Assembly (NCBI GenBank): GCA_000711775.1
Contig: ARYC01016931.1
Coordinates: 62,001-126,000 of the forward strand
Length of the DNA stretch: 64,000 bases
Direction of reading: 5' to 3'
Source: Oxytricha trifallax
Lineage: Eukaryota; Ciliophora; Spirotrichea; Sporadotrichida; Oxytrichidae
In this document: in pieces, positions 49,102-61,140 of the stretch
How the letters are laid out: every line of letters begins with the position of its first letter
Position numbering within the stretch: position 1 is the first letter of the stretch
Notes under the pieces: generated by a model
Seen by the model: only the letters and a program-made list of their open reading frames with translations
Told to the model about the DNA's origin: nothing
The model's database searches: none
Translations under genes and position numbers: made by a program

Positions 49102-50790
49102 AACGATGGGCTGCAATAGATTCCTTAAAAGGTAATTAAACATCTATATAATATGTTATAATATGTCAATTTGATGTTTAATCATTTTTAGAATATTTTA
49201 TTTAAAAAAGATATAATAATTGAGCGCACCCCAGGAGCCATTATTCATTAAAATAAATAAATAACAATTAATCTTAAATAACTTATTAAAATTAATTTTA
49301 AATGCAGAAGCAAAAGATTATAAAAATATTTGAAGACAATCTTTTTAAGATTCAAGATGCTAAGAAGTTTATTATACACCATGATGTCTATCAAGGTAGC
49401 AAAGAAGATTTGAATGTCATTATATAGTTTTTATTATATTTTATATTATCATCCTTTTCGAACTTTTGATCTTAAAATTGCTTGAATTGCCAATTCTAAG
49501 AAATATTTTTTTATCCCATCAAGCTCAAGCTTAATGTTTTTATAGAAATTAGCTATGGATTAAACGAGAAACTTGCTTCATAATTTATTCACGATAACTT
49601 AAAGTACGTTGAATAAAGATGGGACTTTGCAAGCATAAATGTAAAATTTTAGTCAAACAATAAGTTGTTAAGAAGGAATGCAGGTATATATTGGCGCTTA
49701 AATAAAAGCCAAAGAAATATTATCCTAACGAGTAACTACAACCAAAGCATAATATATTATTAAATGAAAACAGCCATTAAATTAAATAGATTGTTAGGTA
49801 ATTTTAAGAAACAATTTCTCAAGAATGTTAGGAAACTAGAATTATTGCATTGTGAATTCATTCGTAGATTTTGTTGGTGACTAAATTAGGAGAATGGAAG
49901 AAAGCATAATTTTTTACACAGGAAAATTTTGAGATATAATTAACTGGCATTTTAGGGTTTTATGTCGCTAAAAAAGCTAGAAATTTACATAGAGAAATTA
50001 TAAGCTAGTTAATCAATTTACCAGAGAATTTAAATTGTTGAAAGTTGTGTGATATCCATGAGCTCTTTTAACTTTTAGAAATCAGAGTACTCGAAGAAGA
50101 GCAAGCAAATCGATATAATTATATTATTAATTATATAGATATGATTTAGAAATTATAAAGATCACATAAGTTAATGGTATTGTTTACTATAAAATAATTA
50201 TAAAAGTAATTATTTTAAATATATAAAATACAAAAATAAATTTGCAAAAAATACTTTTTAATTATTTTTGCATTTTTATTAACATGAACTTATTCAAAAT
50301 AAATTATTTACTATTCTTTTTAAATATGTTTATTACTCTATTAATTATACTACAGAATAATTTAGGAACCTTTAATGGGACATTTTTAATCATCCATTCA
50401 TAGTTCTCAATGATGGAGGAAACATTACTCCTATTTACATAGATGTCAAGAGTGTGCCAGAAGCTGTAATTGACTAAACTTGGTTCTTTATAATATAAAT
50501 TTTATAGTTAAAACATAATTATTTATCGCAAGAATGCAAATAGGCCACCAAATAAAATTAGCAACTCAAACTAAATGATGATTTATTATAAGGTGATTTC
50601 ATAGAAAAGATTCTTGAAATTGTGTGAGTGATTTTTATAATTAATTTATATTTTTAATTCAAGAAAGGAGATAATTAGGAAATGAAGGATCTAAAGAATA
50701 TTTTTTTACTCTTGTCAATTTCATGAAATTAGTTCTTAAATACTTGAGAATCAAATACTTTTAGATATTTTTTTTAATGGGGGAAACAGG

Positions 50791-50823
50791 AGTTTATATT
50801 TTACTTATTTTAATTTTATTTTT
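50791..50823. other. 33-bp IES-like insertion in a Walker A motif
   Basis: AGTT occurs at 50791-50794 and 50824-50827. The DNA between is A/T with a single C. Removing one AGTT plus the insert joins GGA GTT GGT AAA ACA and gives the perfect P-loop GETGVGKT. Treating it as a GT-AG intron instead would put the downstream sequence out of frame. This is the behaviour expected of a germline internal eliminated sequence with a 4-bp pointer. Confidence 0.75.
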
Positions 50824-52575
50824 AGTTGGTAAAACATCTTAATTGGAATACTTGGCTAAGATAATAGATGCAGAATTTTAAGTGCTTAATATTCATGGAA
50901 TAAGTGAAAACTACATAATAAATTATGTCAAGAATGCAAAAAAATGATATAGCTAAATGTTAACCAGGAGACTATTTTGAATAAAGAGGGAAAATCATAT
51001 TATTCTTTGACGAAATCAATACAAATTAAAATAATAATGGATTACTAAAAGAAGTCTTTACTGATATGGATATAATTGGAGAGCCAATACAAAGAAATAT
51101 TTGTCTTGTGGCAGCCTGTAACCTCTTTAAGCTAAGTAAAGAAGATATTTCAGGTTTAACATCTGGTTTGAGAATGATTGATAGAGACATTACAATGTCA
51201 AGATTAGTTAAAGGGTAATACCATTACCTGAAAGCTTAGAGTCCTTTATTTGGGTTACAAGTCTCTTAACAGAAATGAGGAAATCTAATACATTAGAAAA
51301 TGATTGTAACACTTTTGATGAGTTCCTAATTTTTGGATAGAGCCTAAACTTACTTTAAATGTGGGCTGGTGATAAAAATTAAAATTAGAAGTAGAAATCT
51401 AAGGCATACTTTACATAGCTGAGATTAAGAGAATTGCTGATATAGTTTTTTAAGTATCATCAAGGAATAAGAAGATAGTTCTTGGGCAGTTAGTCTTAGA
51501 GATGTTTCCAGGTTCTGCAAACCTTTCGTTTACTTGTACCAAAACAATTCTAATTAAGATAAGAGATCAAAACCAATGTACCTAATGATCAATTCTTTGG
51601 AAATAGAGATATTCCTTTAGTTTTATCCCTATATTTCTGCAACGTTATAAGAATAAATAAATAAGATAAAAGAAATAGTTTCATACCTAAGCTTATAAAA
51701 CTCTAGGAGTTCTAGCAAATAATTGCATTAATCCTTAAAACTTTAAGACTATTGTAAATTAGAGATAAAACTGATTTATTTGAGAAATGAAAATTAAAAA
51801 GGGAATAGGTATGTCGTAAACTTGTATGGAAAACATCTTTGTTATAATAACTTGTATTCTAAACAACATACCACTCTTTAAGATATATATTTAATAATTA
51901 GTGTTCGCTTCAAAACAGAAAAGCCTGGAAGTTCTAAAACGTTGGCAATGAACCTAATTATAAAATCTTTTAAAGGATTTCTTCATCAATATTCTTTTAG
52001 CAGTTTCTTCAATAGTACCTTCCTTTTATCAAGGTTTAGAATAGACTACATCAAAGAGTATAGAAAAGATTTACAAGAAAGCTATAAAAGCTAAATACAA
52101 GTTAAAAGACAAGAATAGCAGAGTAGTTGTAGTTATCGATGAGATAGGTCTTGCAGAACATTCAATTCACAACTCTTTATAAGTACTGCATAGTATTCTT
52201 GAACCACACTAAGTTGCATTTGTTGAAATTTCAAACTGGAGCTTAGATGTCAGTAAAATGAACATAGTGATTACTCAAAGCAGATATGACCCTGATCAAT
52301 ATGATCTATTGGAAACTGCTCTATCTATAGCTAGAAACAATAACCTAAACTACTTTTAAAAACAACTTATACCACTTGTTGATTTTTACTTGGAATATAT
52401 GGATAAACAAAGAAGATCATAATAAGATAAAATTTTTGGATAATAAGTGAAATGTAAAATTAATCTAGATTGATGATTAAATATATTTGATAAAAGTCTT
52501 AAAAAATTAAGATAAGTACAAAAGTAAAGAAATAAGGGCAAATTACAATGATGATATCTCAAGGTGCAAATATGG

Positions 52576-53290
52576 AAATCCCGCAAGATATTCTGACTAT
52601 ACCGCACAGCTGTGCGGAATCACGAATCCGCACAGCTGTGCGGTATATATGAAAATCTGGCCCACTTCATGCCACATCTGTCTTAATTCAGCCCTTTTAT
52701 AGGGAAACCTCTCTGGGCTCTTAATGCCCTTTTTTTAATAAATACTTAATTAAATATAATAAATTTAGGAATAATTAAATTAACGCAATTTATTAAATTA
52801 ATCAGTTACCTCAGAATTTAATTCTCTATAGAGAAATCCAATTAGGTTTAATATATTTAAGTTTTAATTAAAAATTAAAACTATATTATTAAAATTAATA
52901 TAAATAATTAATAATCTTTTAAAAATAGGACTTTATAGCCAAGTCTTAATTCTCTATTAAGAATGTGAATTAAGACAAAAATGCCTTGCTATGGGCTAAC
53001 AAGTTATTTTATGAGCACAAAAGCGCATATTATTAGCGCTCATGCGCAAATTTAGTGACCCAAAATATCTTGGGTTATTTCATTTTATACATTTTAAGAT
53101 AGCTTCATTGAAATTTACTCTCTTATGCAAAAATATTCCCTTCTTGCATTTTTATTAAGACTTAAATTAATCTTAATTATATGTCATTCTGTATTAATAA
53201 AAAAATTCATTTATTCTCAAAAAATTTTACCTTAAAATGAGAATCTCCATGGTTTGAGAGATTTATACAGTTTAATTAAGTAAATTTCTT
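52576..53290. other. Probable eliminated segment or insertion within the RNF213-like gene
   Basis: RNF213-like coding stops near 52575 and resumes near 53295 (EENNEKVILKGIQRNFGG). The 0.7 kb between is AT-rich, without coding, and begins with the inverted GC palindromes at 52597-52646. It could be an eliminated segment or a separate insertion. Exact edges and pointers were not determined. Confidence 0.5.
52597..52646. repeat. Inverted pair of perfect 16-bp palindromes
   Basis: CCGCACAGCTGTGCGG, itself a perfect palindrome, occurs at 52601-52616 and 52627-52642, 10 bp apart. The whole unit is bordered by TATA on both sides and is also an inverted repeat. It is strikingly GC-rich for this DNA. 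Confidence 0.9.
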
Positions 53291-53937
53291 CAGGAATGAC
53301 CTATAGTGAAGAAAACAATGAGAAAGTTATTTTGAAAGGAATTTAAAGAAACTTTGGAGGACTCAATTCAAATGATTCAATCAGATTGCTAGACGATAAA
53401 CTAAACTTTAAGTTAATATTTTCTTTAAGTACATCGAAGATCTTTATTATTGCAAACCTGACCAGTTATTATAGAAAATTTACTAAACCAAGATGCAAGA
53501 CATTTGATGATAAAACAGATAACTTTGAAAATTCACTATAGTTCATTTAAACTCTATCTTAAAGGCAAACTAGAGAAATTTAAATTTTATATGGTAATAA
53601 TTTTCCTGATGAATAAAATTAGGATGCCACTTATGAATAAATTAATGAAATTATTTTCAACATGGAAAATGGGACTATCTGTGTGCTCTTGAACTTGAAA
53701 AAGTTTTTCAGTCTTTCTATGATATGTTATATTTTTAATGTTCAACTAAAATTACAGATAAATTGGTACTTTAAACACTCAGAAATATTCAAGAGTAGAA
53801 GTAGGTGACTATTAAAGCCTCTTTCTAGTTCATTAAAACTTTAAATTTATCTTAGTAGTTGATTAAAACTAAATTAGAGATCTAGATGGTCCTTTGAAGA
53901 ATAGATTAGAAAAACAACTTTATACAGAAGAAATTAG

Positions 53938-54358
53938 TATTGTAGGAATACATTTGATTTGGGAAAATAAATAATAAATTAATTAATTAAATATTAAATT
54001 CGGGGCAGTTAACTTTCTGCAAACCTAGACAATATGGTACTTGCTCGATAGAGAATTAAAAATCAGCTGGACTTTACTATTGGCGGTATCCCTCTATCGC
54101 ATCGTAGGAGTGAGATAAATCGATTTTAATTTTTGGTGATTTGTTTGTTTGATTTAAATGTCAAAATTAAAATCGTTTTATCTCACTCCTACGATGCGAT
54201 AGAAGGATACCGCCAATAGTAAAGTCCAGCTGATTTTTAATTCTCTATCGAACAAGTACCATATTATCTAGGTTTCCAGAAAGTTAACTGCCACGAATTT
54301 AATATTTAATTAATTAATTTATTATTCATTTTCCCAAATCAAATGTATTCCTACAATA
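53938..54358. repeat. Foldback element, family 1, copy 5 (inside RNF213-like gene)
   Basis: A 421-bp element with tips TATTGTAGGAATACA and its complement. The arms are nearly identical to each other, including a central CGTAGGAGTGAGATAAA found in both arms but in no other copy. RNF213-like coding lies on both sides; TA flanks. Confidence 0.92.
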
Positions 54359-54600
54359 CAACTATATCACAAAGATAAATTAAAGATGAAATTAGTTAGT
54401 GGACATACTAGATTAGCAAATTGCATAGATTTGAGAAGAAACAATTGCTTCCTACTATTGATATAAAGCAGACTTAATAATAGCTAATAATTTAGAGTAA
54501 AGCCCTCTATGGTAATAATGATAAGATAATTAAACAAGAATGCAAGAAACCCCTAATAAGAGTAGACACATTCCAAGATATAATAAGAAGTTATCTTTCA

Positions 54601-55380
54601 CAAGTCGTTGACAGTTAATTGTTAACTTACAACTTAATATATTTATTATAAATTTTTATTGATATTTGTAAAGTTCACAAAGATAGTATTTTCAGAAAAT
54701 ATGAAGCTATGTTATAATATTTCAAATATTAAAAATAAATGCGAATTAATTTTATTTAAGTGTTTTATAATTGATCATTACCGGAAAGATGAGAAATTTT
54801 TTGGGAACTTAAGTGGCTTTACTTAATAACTTATACTTTTTATGCATAAAGACAAGATACAATATAGCATTAAATAATTGAATTTAATTATTGCTTAGAT
54901 TTTTATTAATTTATTGATTTAAATTAAGTTAAGCAACATTATTAAGAAAAAGCAATTCAAGTGGTTATTGAATAGTATTTTAGTAAAGATAACAAAAGCA
55001 AACTGTAGTTGATATTTGCAGATATGATGGTCATAAATATTTCAAAGATATAATAAACCTTTGCAGAAGCAAAATAAACAGTGAAAGAACGAGGATATCT
55101 TTACTACCAAATTCTGATTAACTTTCCAACAACCACTCTGGTCTCTACTTTTCTTGGTTCGTGGAATGATAATTTTTGTTGACTTTACCCAAGTAATTCC
55201 GCTCTTCTAGAAAGTTTAGCGCTCATTTTAGTTTGCTGATATATTTTATAATAAAAATGATAAAATATACCTCGATGAACTATAATAGTAAAGTAAAAAA
55301 CACTCTGGTAGATTCTTTGCTGAGAGGTAAGAAAATTAAATAACCATAGAAGACTGTAAGTTGAAATATTTTATGAGAAT
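54601..55380. other. AT-rich DNA, nothing recognised
   Basis: No gene or repeat supported. Coding of the RNF213-like gene is not seen beyond about 54600. Confidence 0.35.
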
Positions 55381-55798
55381 ATTAAACTTTTAGTAAATTA
55401 AAATACTCCTAATAAAGTTTTGTTTCTCTAGAAGATCCTCTAAATCAAGTTTGAACTTAATTTGGAAGTAAAGTTATTAACATTTTTAGATTTATTATGC
55501 TCCTAATTAAGTTTTAACCTTAAAATTTATCTTCTAATAAAGTTTGAACTTAATTTTGAGGATATCCTAAAATAATTAAACATTATTAGGAGCAATTTAA
55601 TGGAGATAGTTTGATAAAAATGGAAATCAATCTGTGAAGCTTGTAGCAAGTTTTAAAGTTTCTTTAAATTTTCTCCTCATATCTTTTCAATGTTGACCTC
55701 TAGTAGGTCCTCCCTGTTTGGTAGGAAGATTTTAATAAATTTAGAATGGATATGAATAAATTTTAATTTCATAGACATTTCTAGAAAGAGGAAACAAA

Positions 55799-56625
55799 AT
55801 GGAGTCTATGAATGATGCAATGAAAAGAGTTTAATCTCTACATTTAATAGGGAAATTTTGAAGTTAAGAGGACTTCTATAGATATTTAGTTTAGCAAAGG
55901 TAAGTACATAGCTAAGATTAATATATTAACTATAGTTAAATTATTCTTGCCTACTAAGGATGGAACTAAAATCTTATTCTTAAAAGCCTTTCTGAATATA
56001 GAGAAAAAGCTTTTTAGTCTAATGAATTTAGGATTATTGAATTTCCTAACTACCATGAAGTATCAGTGACAAACCTAAATGACGATGCTATGAGTGATCC
56101 TGATGTTGCTCTCTACCTTCCATCGACGCTGCAACTCTCTAATAAGTTGCCAGGAGAAACTTCTTCTTTAGTGTCCTTGAAACTCTGAAACCTGAGTACT
56201 CAAATGAAGTAATTTAAGAAGCTCACAATAAACGCTGCAGCATCTCTCCTGAAGAAAATGAGAAGCAAGGAATTAAAATAAGTGATACGTGCCTGTAGGA
56301 ACATCAAAAGCATCCTTTCATCTCAAGTAAGCTAAGTCTACTAACATTATAGTGAAACCTGGCTCTGCTATATATTTGATAAAAGAATCTATTATATATT
56401 TACTCCGAATATTGTATTTTTTCTATTACGCAGCAAATTAAACAAAGTGATAAAGCACAAGTTAATCATAAATTGAGTTAGAGACTCTTCAAATATTTAT
56501 AAAAGGCTTACTAAACGAACATAGATGCAGGAGCTGGCACTAGAGAATAAACATAGGCCTAAGCAAGTTTTAAGAGGAAGAAAAGAAAGAGAAGCCAAAT
56601 CCATTTACGGGCAAATTTAATATGC
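55799..56625 (+). pseudogene. TBE 22-kDa-type ORF, copy C
   Basis: ATG at 55799 (MESMNDAMKRVQ) aligns with the ORFs at 11196 and 5954. The conserved middle reads YHEVSVTNLNDDAMSDPDVA near 56060, then a segment in another frame where FFFGxLxTL is expected (near 56165). The C-terminus matches copy A in DNA (GGGCAAATTTAATATG). Frameshifts show inactivity. Function unknown. Confidence 0.6.
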
Positions 56626-56633
56626 GAACTTAT

Positions 56634-57610
56634 TCATTCTTTTAAATCTAAAACTTATTTAAATGCACAAAATTTCCCTTCTCTTGCACATACTCCAGCT
56701 TTATCATCACTGACTCTCTAAGCAGCACTCTTAATTGAATCTACTGTATCTATCTTCAAGTCTTGCACCAAGTGATAGAGTAGTGGTCCTTGTAGTGGTC
56801 TTTCAGTAACCCCCAATATGATTCAATTCCATTGAACTGAGGATTGTAAGAAACATTAAATACAGGTGTTATATTTAGCCTTTCATATTCTTTTCTTGAG
56901 TCTTTAGTTTTATGAACGAACAAGTTATCAACGAATAGAATAATCTCTTAGTCAGCGTACTTATCTCTGAGTTATTGCAAGAACTAAATGTATTATTCAG
57001 TCTTTATAGAAGGAGGGTTGATAACATAGCTGTCGAGGCCACAATCTTCATATAATCCACCAAGAATAGCATGGGTTTAAACCTAACCTTTTAATCATAT
57101 ACTTCAATGCTTCTGTACCTATTATACCAACACATTAAGATGTTAAAGGTGAATACTCCCTCATCAGCGTGTATAAATATTATATTAAGCTCTAAAGCCC
57201 TCTGCATTTAATCGAATATATAATTTAAATTAGCCTAATAAAATGGAACATTAAAGTCAATCACTCTCTTTATACGATTGACTGTCTTGTAAGATATTCC
57301 ATTCTTTATATATGTTAGCTATAGATAAAGCAGAGATGTGAAGCTCAGGAAATTGGCGATGAAATATCACACCTCTCTATGCCAGAGAAAATTGAGCCAG
57401 TATTTAAGAGTCTTATCATTAAAAAGATTTTCAATATGATGATACTAAAATTTTAAGGGTCTCTTAGGCTTAGAATTAAGTTGCTATGTCTTTAAATTTA
57501 ATACTAATAAACAGTGAGGCTGAAAAGTCGCTGGAGATTTATGTAGTAGCCTTGCTATAGACGTGTAATTTAGAATAGACTTGAGTTGATCTTAATAATC
57601 ATCACATCGT
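56634..57610 (-). pseudogene. TBE transposase (42-kDa type), copy C (best preserved)
   Basis: Reading leftwards: LNYTSIARLLHKSPAT near 57570, a helix-turn-helix-like KNGISYKTVNRIKRVIDF near 57290, IIFIHADEGVFTFNILMCWY near 57165 and FNVSYNPQFNGIESYWGLLK near 56820, ending AFKQVLDLKE then TGA at 56634-56636. The order HADE then NPQFNGIE fits a DDE-type catalytic core. A few frame changes remain. It is the most complete of the three transposases in the window and useful as the reference for the others. Confidence 0.75.
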
Positions 57611-57803
57611 AACTAAAACAAAAAATCTATTTACTCACTGTCATAAACTGACCAAAAACTTCCCATTAACTCACTTAAAAAACTAATAATTAAATATTAA
57701 ACCCCTACATAAACAATATTAAAACTCTAAAAAAGTATGCCTCATTAGTCTACTTTTATCAATAAAAAACCAATCAAACAACTTCAGGGATTTTAGGGTC
57801 TTG

Positions 57804-59110
57804 ATTATGCTATAAGAATATGGGCGGGCAGTAATAAATTATCTTTTTATAAATTAAATGATCGCTACCAATCATTTGTGTTGGCCATTTGAAAGAATAA
57901 AAATTTTACTTGTATCTGTATTATTTTTTGATTAAGTGATTTTTTTATTAAGTTTGATTTTAATACTCTCAACCACTTCTATGCATATACCTTAACTAAC
58001 AGAACAGAGTAAAAGTATTTAGTTTAGGATCGATTTTTCACATATTCTTAAAAAGTTACTGTATCTTCTTATACTTATCAAAGCTTAATAATAAAAATAA
58101 TTAGGGATATTACTTACCTTTTAATTGATAAAAATTGTTAAAATTTCCAGAATTATATGAATAATCAAGAATTTATACACTCTATTATATTAATAATTTT
58201 ATTTAAATATATTAAAATGGCACGTATCTCGAAATCGATGAAATTTTGAGATACGTGCCAAATAAATCAAATTAATTAATCATATTCAAGTTAAGTTTAT
58301 AAAAATGAAATTATGTTTTAAAATTATTAAAGTTCATATTTTATGATTTTTATTTATGACTATTAGACAAATTAAATAAATATTTCATATTAAAATTTTT
58401 TAAATGTTTTAATTTATATACTTAAATAGTTAATATTATTTTAAAATACTTATTAGTTAGAAATATGAACTTTAATAATTTTAAAACATAATTTCATTTT
58501 TATAGACTTAACTTGAATATGATTAATTAATTCGATTTATTTGGCACTTATCTCAAAATTTCATCGATTTTGAGATACGTTCCATTTTAATATATTTAAA
58601 TCAAATTAGTAATAAAATAGCGTGTATAAATTGTAAATTATTTATTTATTTTTTGAAATAGTAACAATTTTTATCAAATGCTTATCAATAGACTCTCGTT
58701 AGAATATAATTTACTAGTTATGACTAGAAAAGATTCTGATGAATTAAGTAAAAGTATTTTGATATTAATGAATCTTATTTTTCACTTTTCATTAAATATT
58801 TAAATCTCTTTTATAGAGAAATGAGTATCTTCTAGTCGGCAAATATTGAAATGCAAAGAAAGAATAATGCAGAAATTTTTAATTTAGTTAAGCTCTAAGA
58901 TTGCATTTTAGCCGAAACCTTCTTAAAGAATTGAAATATTTTTGTTGTATATCTTAGCTTTTACTGAAAAGAATAAACATTATTATCGATTTACTAATTT
59001 TAGGCATTAGAAATGGAATAACTAGGATTTCATTGTTGCTTTTCATAAGTATCGAAAGTATTTTAAATAAGCAACTGGGGTCTTATAAAAAATCAAAAAA
59101 TATATTATGT
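57804..59110 (+). repeat. R-block, right copy, carrying a foldback element
   Basis: This is the same sequence as 13904-14650, in the same orientation, starting immediately at the TBE right tip. Similarity resumes after the insertion at 58124-58677 with GCTTATCAATAGA and runs to about 59085. Confidence 0.75.
58124..58677. repeat. Foldback element, family 4, with a hairpin inside each arm
   Basis: About 554 bp with arms of about 240 bp that begin TTGATAAAAATTGTTA. Each arm also contains its own local palindrome (ACGTATCTC...GAGATACGT around ATCGATGAAATTTT). It is absent from the left R-block, so it is an insertion. Confidence 0.88.
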
Positions 59111-59822
59111 TGAATAATGCAACTCAATTTTATTAAATTATTTACTATATTGAATCAATTGATTAAGAATAATAATTTCAAAATTGAACTAACTTGTCTA
59201 AGTAAATTATCTTAAATAGTTATTATGTTAATAAAATATATGAAAGATTTTTATTCTGACCTTTCTAAAATTGCTCTCCTTAATTCCAAATTAATAATTT
59301 AAAATACAGTTTATCTGGATCTAGTTAGGGACAGATCATTTTTAGCCATTCATACAAAAATGAAAGTAAATTTTTAAAAAATAATTATAAAAATTAAAGA
59401 TCCCATTTTTTTATTTCTTTACTTTTTAATATGTTATGAATAAGACTAAAATAACAACAACGATTTCAAATTTTATGAATGAAAAAGCTTAAAATACATA
59501 TGAATATCTTTTTTCTCTATCATAATATCTAAGATTTGTATCCCACCTCAGAAATATATATTTTATTTTAATAGTTAAAATTATATACTACTCTTAATTA
59601 AAATTGATTCGAGGGATGATAATTTGAGAGATTTTAATTTTTTTGAATATATTTTCTAAATATATTTTTCCTAAAGAAGCTTATAGATTAAAAGGTCTAT
59701 AAAGGTGTTAAAATTAAATAAATCATTACATAATAATAATCATTGAAATAAATTAAAATATTTCATCGAATTAAGTAGAGTCAAGACTCATGATTAATAA
59801 TTTGATGCGTATTAGGATAACA
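59111..59822. other. AT-rich DNA, nothing recognised
   Basis: No gene or repeat supported. Confidence 0.4.
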
Positions 59823-60057
59823 TAAAACTCTATTAGTCAATTAAGAACGAAGTTTGGGAGATAAGAACAATTAATTAAAAATAAAATTTCTATTGGCGTA
59901 AAAAAGTAATGTTCTGCCTAAATTCTTATAACCATTAACTTGATTAATTGTCTCTATAAAATAAACCAATCAGAGTGTTTAAATTTGATTTTAGACTATT
60001 TCTAATAAATTGTTCTTATCTCCCATTCTTCGTTCCTAATTTTCTAATGGAGTTTTA
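59823..60057. repeat. Foldback element, family 2, copy 2 (decayed)
   Basis: 235 bp, tips TAAAACTCTATTAGTCAATT and the approximate complement near 60035-60057. It shares the internal CTCTATAAAATAAACCAATC with copy 3 at 61141. Confidence 0.8.
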
Positions 60058-61140
60058 AAAGGTGAGGTGGATAGGTGTATCTCATTTAGAAATGTACAAA
60101 GAATTTCAAGACTTTGACTTAGCTATAGCAAACTTTCTTAACTTGTAAAAATTATTTTTAGTTTTCATTTATGTTAAAAGTAATTGCATTTAATCAGATA
60201 TTATATTTTCAATCATTCTTTTATGTGTCAAACTCTTTACTAATAATTTTATTTCACTAATATTACATAATGAACAAGGAGCTCCATTTATTGCTAGACA
60301 AAAATAATTAAATTAAAAAATTTGCTTGTAGCATTAATATTCAGTGCTTATTTAGCCCCACTCATGATTTGCGATGATTCTGATATTTTTAGAAACATAT
60401 AATTTTCTACCAAACCTGGTATCTTAGCAATCTTAGATAATAATTTTAAAATTGATTTATTAATTGTTGCTATTATTACCAAAAAAAAGAATATTTAAGT
60501 TTTCTTATTAATGCTTGGCAAGCAAAAGCGGACTCTTTGTTAAATTATGTTTGGTTTAAAAATATTTCATTGAAAATTAAGGGTAAAGGCATATTTATTA
60601 AATTAATGCGTTATTTTTTGATTGCCTTATTTGTTCCATTAATTATTTCAGTCATAATCAACTCTGGTTATCGAGAGATGAAAAAGAACAACTCTCTAAA
60701 AAATAAAAAAATAAAATATTAAATTAGTAAACTAAATAAAGATGCACAATATTTTCTTACTTTAACCTGTTAATTAATAAATTTTGCCTATATTAGATAA
60801 CTTCATCAAAGTACGTATCTTAATAACAATCAATGTTGAATTTAATTTTTCAAAAAAGTCTAACTTTTTATACTGATTCAGTTTGATATTAAATTTTATC
60901 TTTTTTTATTAGTAAGGCAACATAACTCCAAGGTTTACTAAATACTAAAAGTAAAAGGATTAAGTCCTTTTCAGTAATTATATAACTATTAAAAGTTAGG
61001 CAATTTTAATATATTAAATAATTTGAGTTTAATTTTTGAATGAAATGTTTTAAAATTAATTGAAATAATTTTAAAAGTACCTTTATAAAAAAATCATTTA
61101 TTGTAAAGTTTGTTAATCTGAAAGTACTATAAAATGTTTA
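60058..61140. other. AT-rich DNA; one weak hydrophobic frame
   Basis: At about 60537-60722 one frame would encode a short hydrophobic segment (RYFLIALFVPLIISVIINS) without an ATG or neighbours. I do not call a gene. Confidence 0.35.

Larger units (their letters stand above)
49290..54600 (+). pseudogene. RNF213-like giant AAA+ ATPase gene segment, interrupted
   Basis: Two AAA+ modules in the order known for RNF213 (a large E3 ligase with dynein-like ATPase core). Module 1: Walker A MGETGVGKT, split by a 33-bp insertion (50791-50827), then LEYLAKIIDAEFQVLNIHG, Walker B FFDEINT near 51003 and LVAACNLF near 51110. Module 2: SLRDVSRFCKPFVYLYQNN near 51490, Walker A EKPGSSKTLAM near 51920, VVVIDEIGLAEHS near 52130, VEISNWSLDVSKMN near 52220. 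Later parts are IQRNFGG near 53340, MENGTICVLLNL near 53665 and, after a foldback element, HRFEKKQLLPTID near 54425. Coding before 50350 is weak. The RING part is not seen, so the gene is truncated or continues elsewhere. Frame changes occur; some may be eliminated segments. Confidence 0.8.
55381..57803. mobile_element. TBE-type transposon, right half (C)
   Basis: The right tip is GGGATTTTAGGGTCTTG at 57787-57803, a diverged 17-bp C4A4-type tip, with ATT just outside (57804-57806). Its inner 120 bp is an inverted match to the left terminus at 14686. Genes present are the 22-kDa type (plus) and the transposase (minus); the zinc-finger/kinase gene is missing. The left boundary is not a TBE tip; near 55400-55605 there are several short repeats of the type CTCCTAATAAAGTTT. 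See half-element B. Confidence 0.72.

Noticed and set aside
60537..60722. Short hydrophobic membrane-like frame
   Set aside because: No ATG, no recognisable family, isolated in AT-rich DNA where hydrophobic codons arise by chance.
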